A DNA stretch of 64,000 nt, taken from NCBI GenBank assembly GCA_040274765.1, contig JBEMAY010000001.1, positions 1 through 64,000 of the forward strand, in the 5' to 3' direction. How positions within the stretch are numbered: position 1 is the stretch's first letter; each line of letters starts with the position of its first letter. Positions 26,476-33,600 of this stretch are shown piece after piece. A program made the translations under genes and the position numbers. The notes under the pieces were generated by a model. That model worked only from the letters and a program-made list of their open reading frames with translations, made no database searches and was not told where the DNA came from. Source of the DNA: Psychrobacillus sp040274765 (GTDB taxonomy: Bacteria > Bacillota > Bacilli > Bacillales_A > Planococcaceae).

Positions 26476-28282
26476 AGCATCCACTCAACCACAAAATGCT
26501 ATGGGTCGAGCTAGAGGGCCAAGAGGCTTTGGCGGCCCCGTAGTAAAAGCGAAAGATAGCAAGGGTACGATTAAGAGAATATGGGGTTATTTAGAGAAAC
26601 AAAAAATAGCTCTCATCGCAGCTAGTGGCTTTGTTATCGTGTCAACCTTACTAAACTTACTTGCTCCATACCTGATCGGAGTCATAATTGATGATTATAT
26701 TATTCCTAAGGATTTAGACGGAACGCTTCGTTTCTTAGTATTTTTAGCATTAGTTTATACTGCATCTTCTATATTCACTTGGCTACAAACATTTTTGATG
26801 GTACGAGTTTCACTGAAAACCATCCGAACACTGCGCCAGGAGCTGTTTATTAAATTTCAAACCTTATCGTTACGATTTTTTGATAAAAGAACTCACGGAG
26901 ATCTGATGAGTCGTGTGACAAACGATATAGAGAGCTTAAACAATGCATTGAGTCAAAGCGTTATCCAAATATTTTCTTCTATACTGATGGTAAGTGGAGT
27001 GGCTATCGCAATGTTTGCGTTAAATTGGATTTTAGCGATAGTATCATTACTAATCATTCCACTAATCATTTTTACTACGAAAAAGATAATTAAGTATAGC
27101 AGTAGTAACTTTATAAAAAGACAGCGAGATCTAGGAGAGTTAAACGGTTTTATAGAAGAAGCGATCTCAGGTAATGAGGTCATTACTCTTTTTGGTCAAG
27201 AAGAGAATACATTTAATAAATTTTCAAATGTAAATGAACGGCTGCGTGGCTCTGCAATGGCTGCCGATACAGTATCCGGTTTTCTAGGACCTATCAATAA
27301 CTTCATCAATAATCTTGGACTTGCGCTAATTATCGGGGTAGGGGCAATAATGACAGTGCAAGAGATGGCAACTGTTGGAATTATAGCTGCTTTTGTTACT
27401 TATTCTCGTCAATTCTTCCGTCCGATTAATCAGTTATCTAACTTACTTAACACGTTTCAATCTGCAATAGCAGGAGCGGAAAGAGTGTTTGAAATTATGG
27501 ACGAATCTCCAGACATGCAGGATAAAGCCAATGCTCTAGATATAAAATCCTTGAAGGGTGATGTTGAATTTTCCAAAGTATGCTTCTCCTATGAAAAGGA
27601 AGAGCCAATTTTAAAGGACATTAGTTTCCAAGTAAATGCAGGAGAAAAAGTTGCTCTAGTTGGTCCAACTGGCTCAGGAAAAACAACTATTATTAATCTG
27701 CTTATGCGTTTTTACGATATGGACGCAGGGCATATTCACATAGATGGTGTTAATATTCAAGACTATAAAATAAGCCAGCTTCGAGAAAAAATTGGAATAG
27801 TGCTTCAAGATACTTTCTTATTTACAGGAACAATTCTTGAAAACATTAGGTATGGGCGTTTGGATGCAACAGATGATGAAGTGGTAGCTGCAGCTAAAAT
27901 GGCCTCTGCACATAATTTCATCAAGCATTTACCAGAAGGATATGATACCATTCTCTCTTCTGGTGGTTCAAGTCTTAGTCAAGGTCAAAGACAGCTATTA
28001 GCTATTGCTCGAGTAATTCTAGCTGACTCTGATATTCTCATTTTAGATGAGGCGACATCTAGCATAGATACAAAGACGGAGATAGAGATACAGCAAGGAC
28101 TAAATAGGTTATCAGAAGGACGCACTAGCTTTGTAATTGCACATCGATTAAAAACAATAGAAAACGCCGATAGAATTTTAGTTATTCATCATGGAAAGCT
28201 CATTGAATCAGGAACACATCAAGAATTATTGCAGAAAAAAGGCTTCTATTCTGACCTCTATGAAAGTCAATTTAATATTTAA
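26468..28282 (+). CDS. Heterodimeric ABC multidrug exporter, BmrD-like half with catalytic ATPase site
   Basis: The partner of the preceding gene. The 604-residue protein starts MNKASTQPQN, with AAAGGGGG upstream; a longer frame to 26435 is not needed. It has an N-terminal GRARGPRGFGGP extension typical of the BmrD/YheH group, six helices, Walker A GPTGSGKTT, LSQGQRQ signature, Walker B ILILDEATSSID with the catalytic Glu, and H-loop AHRLKT. Together the two should extrude drugs with one active ATP site. The gene overlaps the first half by 8 bp. Confidence 0.88.
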   Translation: MNKASTQPQNAMGRARGPRGFGGPVVKAKDSKGTIKRIWGYLEKQKIALIAASGFVIVSTLLNLLAPYLIGVIIDDYIIPKDLDGTLRFLVFLALVYTASSIFTWLQTFLMVRVSLKTIRTLRQELFIKFQTLSLRFFDKRTHGDLMSRVTNDIESLNNALSQSVIQIFSSILMVSGVAIAMFALNWILAIVSLLIIPLIIFTTKKIIKYSSSNFIKRQRDLGELNGFIEEAISGNEVITLFGQEENTFNKFSNVNERLRGSAMAADTVSGFLGPINNFINNLGLALIIGVGAIMTVQEMATVGIIAAFVTYSRQFFRPINQLSNLLNTFQSAIAGAERVFEIMDESPDMQDKANALDIKSLKGDVEFSKVCFSYEKEEPILKDISFQVNAGEKVALVGPTGSGKTTIINLLMRFYDMDAGHIHIDGVNIQDYKISQLREKIGIVLQDTFLFTGTILENIRYGRLDATDDEVVAAAKMASAHNFIKHLPEGYDTILSSGGSSLSQGQRQLLAIARVILADSDILILDEATSSIDTKTEIEIQQGLNRLSEGRTSFVIAHRLKTIENADRILVIHHGKLIESGTHQELLQKKGFYSDLYESQFNI

Positions 28283-28287
28283 AATAC

Positions 28288-28330
28288 AAACTCTGTAAGG
28301 CTTGTCAATGGCCTTACAGAGCTTTTTTTA
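28288..28330 (+). terminator. Terminator of the padR-ABC operon
   Basis: CTCTGTAAGGC and its near-complement GCCTTACAGAG form the stem, followed by CTTTTTTTA. Confidence 0.9.
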
Positions 28331-28546
28331 ATAAAAGTATTTTTGAACTAATAACTTTAGGTGGCTAAAGTGAAATATAAGTCGAATTATATAACAAAAG
28401 ATATAAACCTTAGTATGAAAGTAGCTAATTTTTTTTCCGTTTTAGAGCTAGTTTCTAGAGAGACTTTCACAACTTAAAGAAGTGGCTTTTCGTTCAAAAA
28501 TAATCAATAATTAAGATAAGAAAAAAAAGGAATTGAGGTGAAAAGA

Positions 28547-28861
28547 ATGGAGAGAACGTTTTCGGTCAAACTATTATTTGAACATATTTCCTCACCTGAA
28601 TCTATGCCTAATAAAACATTTGAAGAAACCATCAACATCGTTCGAGCACCAAGATTTGAAGATGTAGATCGTTTAGTAAAGGAACATTTTAAAGACGTCA
28701 CTTATACCAATGCCTTTGGAGAAAAGACAATTATAAAATTAGTGATGATTCTTGATGTTTTCGAAATGGTTGACAAAATTGAAGAATCACTAGAATTTGC
28801 AGAAGTCTACAGCCACCATATAATCCTCGATGAAGCAGCTCACCTAGATAGAACGTATTGA
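28547..28861 (+). CDS. DUF4288-like small protein of unknown function
   Basis: A 104-residue soluble protein (ERTFSVKLLFEHIS..., FEETINIVRAPRFEDV). The opening strand and the EETI segment resemble DUF4288, a small domain with no known activity that also appears in immunity-type proteins. The ATG at 28547 is chosen because GAGGTG lies six bases before it; a GTG nine bases upstream sits inside that RBS. It is monocistronic, with a terminator at 28901. There is nothing around it that suggests a role. Confidence 0.65.
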   Translation: MERTFSVKLLFEHISSPESMPNKTFEETINIVRAPRFEDVDRLVKEHFKDVTYTNAFGEKTIIKLVMILDVFEMVDKIEESLEFAEVYSHHIILDEAAHLDRTY

Positions 28862-28900
28862 ATAGAATATAAGATGGTAGGACAAAACCCACCTCAAATT

Positions 28901-28949
28901 AAAAGCAGTTCAAGTTTTACGATAAGTAAAATTGAACTGCTTTATTTTT
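28901..28949 (+). terminator. Terminator of the DUF4288-like gene
   Basis: AAAGCAGTTCAA and TTGAACTGCTTT with an inner TTTTAC/GTAAAA stem, followed by ATTTTTG. Confidence 0.88.
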
Positions 28950-28976
28950 GTGCCTACTTCGTAGCCGTTGTTCTCC

Positions 28977-29069
28977 GTTACGGCGGACGCTTTCCTGGGG
29001 CACGGGTCGAGCCTGTAGTCTCTCCCACGCGCTTGTCCCCTAGGAGTCGCCGCCTCCACTCCGAACAAC
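28977..29069. repeat. MITE-like imperfect palindrome, GC-rich
   Basis: The 93-bp element begins GTTGTTCTCCGTTACGGCGG and ends with GCCGCCTCCACTCCGAACAAC, its imperfect reverse complement. The core reads GACGCTTTCCTGGGGCACGG. It is GC-rich against AT-rich flanks and resembles a dispersed repeat I remember from many Bacillaceae genomes (GCGGACGCTTTCC...CAGGAGTCGCCGCC). Together with terminators on both sides it fills the gene-free stretch 28862-29230. Confidence 0.75.
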
Positions 29070-29154
29070 TAGTATAATCGTATTCATAGTCACAAATTTA
29101 AGTGAGTACGCGGTAAGAGAATAGATCTCGTCGGATATTTTCCCAAATACAACA

Positions 29155-29190
29155 CAAAAAGAGAAATCCAAAGTGCAATTTCTCTTTTAG
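29155..29190 (-). terminator. Terminator downstream of the repeat propeptide gene
   Basis: On the minus strand AAAAGAGAAATT and its complement AATTTCTCTTTT form a hairpin ending in a T run. It lies 41 bp after the propeptide stop codon. Confidence 0.8.
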
Positions 29191-29230
29191 TATAATGATA
29201 ATATTTTCAAGCCTTTTTTAACTAAATATT

Positions 29231-29719
29231 TTAAAGAAATTTAGAACCAGGCTTGATTGAAGTGATTTCAGGTTTGTCATTCACAGCAAGCAAGTCACGC
29301 ACAGAAGTGATTTCCGGCTTGTCATTCACAGCAAGCAAGTCACGCACAGAAGTGATTTCCGGCTTATCATTCACAGCAAGCAAGTCACGCACAGAAGTNN
29401 NNNNNNNNNNNNNNNNNNNNNNNNNNNNNNNNNNNNNNNNNNNNNNNNNNNNNNNNNNNNNNNNNNNNNNNNNNNNNNNNNNNNNNNNNNNNNNNNTATC
29501 ATTCACAGCAAGCAAGTCACGCACAGAAGTGATTTCCGGCTTATCATTCACAGCAAGCAAGTCACGCACAGAAGTAATTTCAGGTTTGTCATTGACAGCA
29601 AGTAAGTCACGAACCGAAGTGATTTCAGGTTTGTCGTTAACTGCTAAATTAAAAGTTGATCCAGATACTAATACTAATAGTCCAAGACTGCAAAGTGTTC
29701 CGCTAACTATTTTTTTCAT
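29231..29719 (-). CDS. Secreted propeptide of tandem 15-residue repeats, candidate multi-copy quorum-sensing pheromone precursor
   Basis: About 160 residues, interrupted by a 98-bp assembly gap. The start MKKIVSGTLCSLGLLVLVSGS is a Sec-type signal peptide. The rest is a tandem repeat with unit SVRDLLAVNDKPEIT and a tail ITSIKPGSKFL. Six KPEI cores are legible and about nine are expected. The ATG overlaps the stop of the upstream regulator (ATGA), and its RBS GGGAGG is inside the regulator gene, as in rap-phr pairs. DKPEITS is close to the NprX signal SKPDIVG. Pheromone function is inferred. Its terminator is at 29155. Confidence 0.8.
   Translation of the reverse strand: MKKIVSGTLCSLGLLVLVSGSTFNLAVNDKPEITSVRDLLAVNDKPEITSVRDLLAVNDKPEITSVRDLLAVNDXXXXXXXXXXXXXXXXXXXXXXXXXXXXXXXXXTSVRDLLAVNDKPEITSVRDLLAVNDKPEITSVRDLLAVNDKPEITSIKPGSKFL
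29264..29650 (-). repeat. 45-bp coding tandem repeat array
   Basis: Units start at 29264, 29309, 29354, (gap), 29486, 29531 and 29576, with a partial unit from 29621. Inner units are nearly identical, while the two nearest the signal peptide (29576 and 29621) have diverged. The gap begins exactly at a unit boundary; 98 N is 3 bases short of two whole units plus the missing part, so the true copy number is not fixed by this assembly. Confidence 0.92.
29399..29496. other. Assembly gap (98 N) inside the repeat array
   Basis: A run of 98 N, likely a read-length or repeat-collapse gap with estimated size. Frame and repeat content agree on both sides. Confidence 0.9.
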
Positions 29720-31005
29720 GATAATTCCTCCCAAGTAGACACTTTTGATTGTTTCATATGATAATTAAATCCTTGTTCATAATAAATAGTAGACAATTTA
29801 TATTTTTTATCACTAGCAAGTTTCTTTGCTAACACAAAGCAATATATGGAGCAGTATTTAAACTCTTGTTTATTCTCGAAGTAATCCAGAATATCTTTAA
29901 AATTGTTAATTAAATCATATTCTTCTTTCAGAAGAGTTTTATATACCTTGAAATGATTTTCATAGAATATTTTTGTGTTTTCAGGTAATTCTTCTAAAAG
30001 TTTAATGCCATCTTCTAACCATATGATTGAATTTTTTACATCGCCATTTTTATAGTATTCTTTTAAGATGGACAATACGGTTACTATTTGTTGAGTAGGT
30101 TTTGGCTTAGCCCTTAAGCTGTTTTGAAAGTGAAACAGTGCCTGTTCATGATTCTTTAATAAAGAAAAAGCAGCCCCTAGGTTATGCTCAATCATGCCTA
30201 TGAACTTTAATGAATCTATTTTAGAACTTATTTCTTTAGCTTTTTGGTAGGTGGCTATAGCATCTGTTAATACTCCGCTATCTTTCTGGGCAATACCTAA
30301 TATAATAAGACACTCTATTGAGCGTTCAATTAATATTTCTTGGTTAAAGTAAGATAATGCAGATTTAACATAGTCAATGGCTAAAATATATCTAGACTCC
30401 GAAAGAAGAGCAAGGCTTGAGATATAATATAATTCTGCCATTTCCCAATCTTCCATGCGGTAACTTTTAATTAAATTAAATATATTCATGAAAATTTCTG
30501 AAGCCTGTCTAAATTCATTTTTATGATAGGCTAATATACCTTGAATAGAAGATAAGTAAAATAATTGATCAGTCGACATTTCTTTTTTAAATTCTTCAAG
30601 AATTAGAACACTAGACTTTATTTCACTTGAGGTATCAGGTAGCATAAGCATCAATCTTGTTTCCATTACTAGAATAGTAAGTCTGTTAGGTTCGAAAGGG
30701 TGTTCTTCTATGTAAATATGGATTGCATGATAGAGACTTTTTGCCTTCTCTTTATCTCGGGAATTTATAACCGTTTTAAAAAGGGATTTAAAATATGCTA
30801 ACTTTGTTTCATCCCCATTATTATTCAATGCTTCTAATGGAATGTTTAAACGGTTCAATAAATGTTGCTGTATATCTTCACTAGGGATAACTAACCCATT
30901 TTCTATTCTACTTAGATAAGAAGGAACGCAAATACCCGAAGCTAAATATTCTTGCTTCATGTTTTGTCTTTGGCGTTCTAATTTGATTAGCTGCCCTATA
31001 TTCAC
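29716..31005 (-). CDS. RRNPP-type regulator, HTH plus TPR (NprR-like)
   Basis: The 429-residue protein has an N-terminal XRE-type HTH (residues 1-60: MNIGQLIKLERQRQ, SYLSRIENGLVIPS) and then only helical TPR-like repeats (about 65-425). NprR, PlcR and Rap proteins share this plan, and NprR is of similar length. Such regulators bind a re-imported peptide in the TPR groove, which switches DNA binding. Start GTG, RBS GAGGGGGG. The stop overlaps the propeptide start. The nearest upstream gene, 385 bp away, is a BmrA-like exporter. No spo0F-binding role can be judged. Confidence 0.87.
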   Translation of the reverse strand: MNIGQLIKLERQRQNMKQEYLASGICVPSYLSRIENGLVIPSEDIQQHLLNRLNIPLEALNNNGDETKLAYFKSLFKTVINSRDKEKAKSLYHAIHIYIEEHPFEPNRLTILVMETRLMLMLPDTSSEIKSSVLILEEFKKEMSTDQLFYLSSIQGILAYHKNEFRQASEIFMNIFNLIKSYRMEDWEMAELYYISSLALLSESRYILAIDYVKSALSYFNQEILIERSIECLIILGIAQKDSGVLTDAIATYQKAKEISSKIDSLKFIGMIEHNLGAAFSLLKNHEQALFHFQNSLRAKPKPTQQIVTVLSILKEYYKNGDVKNSIIWLEDGIKLLEELPENTKIFYENHFKVYKTLLKEEYDLINNFKDILDYFENKQEFKYCSIYCFVLAKKLASDKKYKLSTIYYEQGFNYHMKQSKVSTWEELS

Positions 31006-31390
31006 CTAATTCAACCCCCCTCGAGTAGGATCTAATAGGAAACAAAATCAGATACTATAATAAAGATAGCATAAAAAAACTGAAAAAAGTATAGAATTGA
31101 ATTATTATGAAAGTGAATGTTAAAAGGTATAAAAAAAGCAGTGTTTTTACATGGTACTTTCCTAAAATGGTTATGAGTATTTTAAAAGTTGTAATTTAAT
31201 GGAATGAAAGTGAATTTAAATTACTATAAAAATAAAGTAATAAAATAGTATTTTGGGAACTTCAAAGTTAAAATTTTACATTTTAAATATTTGAAATATG
31301 CAAAAAATTTGACTTGACTCTTCCTTACCTTAGGTGAATTTAGAGGGTTAAAGTTATCTTATTCTCCACAAGAATGAAATATTCCAGATT
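31006..31390. other. Gene-free AT-rich region upstream of the regulator
   Basis: No ORF with an RBS is visible. On the minus strand TATACT and TATAGT hexamers lie 60-110 bp before the regulator start, but their -35 boxes are weak. No terminator is clear after the ABC transporter gene. The region should hold the regulator promoter and possible peptide-responsive sites; none can be identified from sequence alone. Confidence 0.5.
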
Positions 31391-33112
31391 TTAAGATAAT
31401 CCTTGTCCTTGTGTAAATTCTCTGTATAATTCATGGTTGTTTAATAATTCCTCATGAGTACCTCTACCAGTAATTTCACCCTGCTCTATAAAGAAGATTT
31501 GGTCAGCATGCATAATGGTCGCCAAACGGTGGGCGATGATTAGAGTAGTGCGCCCCTTCATCAGGCGTTCTAGTGCTTCTTGGACAAAAGCTTCTGATCC
31601 ACTATCTAAGTTTGAAGTAGCCTCATCTAATAATAATATTTTAGGATCATGTAAAAGGGCTCGTGCAATTGCAATACGTTGTCTTTGTCCGCCAGATAGC
31701 TTCATTCCTCGTTCCCCTACAAGCGTGTCGTATTTGTCGGGTAACTCTTCTATAAAGGAGGAGGCATTTGCAGCTTGTGCGGCTGCTATAATCTTTTCCA
31801 TAGAAGGTATTTTCGTCATTCCATAAGTCATATTGGATAAAATAGTGCCACTCATCAAAGGGCTTTCCTGGGATACGTACCCCATTTTAGAACGCCAATC
31901 TCTTAACGGAAGTTCGTTAATTGGAGAGTCGTTAAAATAGATTACTCCGTGATCTGGCTCGTAAAACCTCTCGAGTAAAGAAAATATAGTAGTTTTACCT
32001 CCGCCGCTTGGACCTACAAAGGCGGTGACTGTGCCAGGCTTTGCTTCAAACGAGACTCCGTTTATAATTTTTTTGTTTTCTCCATAAGAGAAATGAACGT
32101 TTTTAAACATTATTACCCCGTCTTCCAACGTTTTCGTCGAATACTCATCAACAGGTTCACTATCCATTGCAAATATCTCTTGAATCCTTTCAGTCGCTCC
32201 AACGGCCTTTTGAAACGAGGTAAAGAACGTCGCCATTTGAGCAAATGGGAAAATAATTTGAACTAAATAGAATATAATTGCCACGAGATCTCCTGCAGAG
32301 AGTGAGCCATTAGAAACCTGCAATCCTCCATAACCTAAGATGACAACTAGGATGGCCATCATGATAAGGGTCATAAAAGGAGATATAAATGATTGGATCT
32401 TTGCTTCCTTTAAACCATATCGGTAAAGGCTCTGTATGGCTTCACCACCACTTACTGTTTCATTTGGCTCTGCTCGATAAGATTTGACGAGTCTTATCTC
32501 GGAAAGGACTCTACCAAGTAATCCTGAAAAAGAGGCCATTTCTTTTTGAGTGGCCTTCGCCACTTTATGCATCATAGAGCCTAGAGGCATCATGATTGCC
32601 ATACTTAATGGAACGCTTATGAGCATAATTAATGTCATTTTCCAGTCTATAAAGAATAGGATGGTGACTGAGCCGATGATAGTTATGATGCCAGAAACAA
32701 AATTCACTAAGTGATCAGTAATTAATGATTTTAATGTAGAGGTATCTTGAGTGATCCGACTCATCGTTTCTCCGCTTTCATGTCGGTCATAGTAGGGGAT
32801 AGGTAAGTGAAGAACCTTGCTCCAAAGTTTCTTCCTTAGGTCAGCCACGACAAATTCTCCCATGTAAGATAAGAGGTAGTATGAAAATCCCCCGAATACG
32901 GCCTGCAATATAAATACCCCTAGCAACAAGAGAATAAGTGTCCAGTTGAAGCTAGTCGAGGTCAATGAATCAACTAAAGTTTTAGTGACTAAAGGGACGA
33001 CTAAGCTAATGACCGTGCTCAATAAGGAAAGGACAATAGCTAAAATTGCTATTTTGACTGGCCATCGTAAGCTCTTTAGTAAATGGAAAAAATTTTTAGT
33101 AGAAGAGGACAT
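31391..33112 (-). CDS. bmrA: ABC multidrug exporter, BmrA-like
   Basis: A 573-residue half-transporter working as a homodimer. Six helices, then a canonical ATPase: Walker A GPSGGGKTT, the segment YVSQESPLMSGTI, LSGGQRQR, ILLLDEATSNLD and AHRLAT. The middle (RITQDTSTLKSLITDHLVNF, EIRLVKSY) and end (EQGEITGRGTHEEL) are very close to B. subtilis BmrA as I recall it. The ATG at 33112 is preceded by AAAGGAG; the frame running to 33157 adds nothing family-like. A small membrane-protein gene precedes it, separated by a terminator. Confidence 0.88.
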   Translation of the reverse strand: MSSSTKNFFHLLKSLRWPVKIAILAIVLSLLSTVISLVVPLVTKTLVDSLTSTSFNWTLILLLLGVFILQAVFGGFSYYLLSYMGEFVVADLRKKLWSKVLHLPIPYYDRHESGETMSRITQDTSTLKSLITDHLVNFVSGIITIIGSVTILFFIDWKMTLIMLISVPLSMAIMMPLGSMMHKVAKATQKEMASFSGLLGRVLSEIRLVKSYRAEPNETVSGGEAIQSLYRYGLKEAKIQSFISPFMTLIMMAILVVILGYGGLQVSNGSLSAGDLVAIIFYLVQIIFPFAQMATFFTSFQKAVGATERIQEIFAMDSEPVDEYSTKTLEDGVIMFKNVHFSYGENKKIINGVSFEAKPGTVTAFVGPSGGGKTTIFSLLERFYEPDHGVIYFNDSPINELPLRDWRSKMGYVSQESPLMSGTILSNMTYGMTKIPSMEKIIAAAQAANASSFIEELPDKYDTLVGERGMKLSGGQRQRIAIARALLHDPKILLLDEATSNLDSGSEAFVQEALERLMKGRTTLIIAHRLATIMHADQIFFIEQGEITGRGTHEELLNNHELYREFTQGQGLS

Positions 33113-33142
33113 GCTAAATACTCCTTTCTTCTTTCTTATACC

Positions 33143-33173
33143 AAAAAAATCGTGCAAACTTTAAGCTGCACGA
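33143..33173 (-). terminator. Terminator between the small membrane protein and the BmrA-like gene
   Basis: On the minus strand TCGTGCA and TGCACGA form a short stem followed by seven T. Confidence 0.75.
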
Positions 33174-33177
33174 TTAA

Positions 33178-33468
33178 TTATAACGCCTTCGTTTCCGATT
33201 TGGGTCTTTTTTGCAACTCCACCACTAGGGGGTCTGCAGACATTTCTAGAAGGCTTGCTTGTTTGTTTTGCAAATCTAATCGCATTTTTTCTGTTTCTAA
33301 TAGAAAATTGTCGTATCTTAGTCTTTCTAGTTCAATTTCTTCCTTGATTACTTTGGATTTCATACCCTGCATTTTTCGTAAATGAGTTGTCCAAATAGCG
33401 GTTAAAGGGATTGAAAAAACCATTACGATAGCGACTAGGCCGATAAAGAGCCCTATTATATCTTCCAT
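33178..33468 (-). CDS. Small single-span membrane protein with coiled coil
   Basis: The 96-residue protein has one helix near the N-terminus (residues 3-28, GLFIGLVAIVMVFSIPLTAIW) and then a charged coiled-coil region (about 33-75, rich in Glu, Lys and Leu). The plan recalls PspB-like or divIVA-associated small membrane proteins, but no family is recognised. Start ATG with the strong RBS AGGAGG. The C-terminus faces the cytoplasm if the positive-inside rule holds (THLRKMQGMKSK follows the helix). Its terminator separates it from the exporter gene. Confidence 0.75.
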   Translation of the reverse strand: MEDIIGLFIGLVAIVMVFSIPLTAIWTTHLRKMQGMKSKVIKEEIELERLRYDNFLLETEKMRLDLQNKQASLLEMSADPLVVELQKRPKSETKAL

Positions 33469-33544
33469 TTATATACCTCCTCTTCCTTTTTCTTTAGTAT
33501 ATACGAAAAATCTAGAAAATAGTTTCCGATTAATAATAATTATC

Positions 33545-33591
33545 AAAAAAAGGAGCTACTCTAGGCTATAAATGCGCTAGATTAGCTTCTT
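33545..33591 (-). terminator. Terminator of the M20 operon
   Basis: On the minus strand AGAAGCTAATCTAG pairs imperfectly with CTAGAGTAGCTCCT, followed by TTTTTTTGA. It ends the transporter-M20-M20 unit. Confidence 0.7.
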
Positions 33592-33600
33592 TAGAAATTA

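Noticed and set aside
28874..29077. 67-residue frame over the MITE-like element
   Set aside because: It runs through a terminator hairpin and a GC-rich palindrome; composition and lack of RBS mark it as noise.
29264..29650. Repeat array as a CRISPR
   Set aside because: Units are contiguous with no variable spacers, keep a reading frame and encode a repeated peptide; no cas genes are present.
29231..29719. Repeat protein as a surface adhesin or structural wall protein
   Set aside because: It is short, has no sortase motif or wall-binding domain, and is translationally coupled to a TPR regulator, which fits a pheromone precursor much better; still not formally excluded.
29253..29738. Long open frame on the plus strand opposite the repeat propeptide
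   Set aside because: It is open only because the 45-bp repeat is a multiple of three and carries no stop in that frame. It has no RBS or signal, and the minus frame has both plus overlap with the regulator.
31021..31120. Specific promoter for the RRNPP regulator
   Set aside because: TATAGT and TATACT hexamers exist on the minus strand but no acceptable -35 at 16-18 bp; calling one would be a guess.
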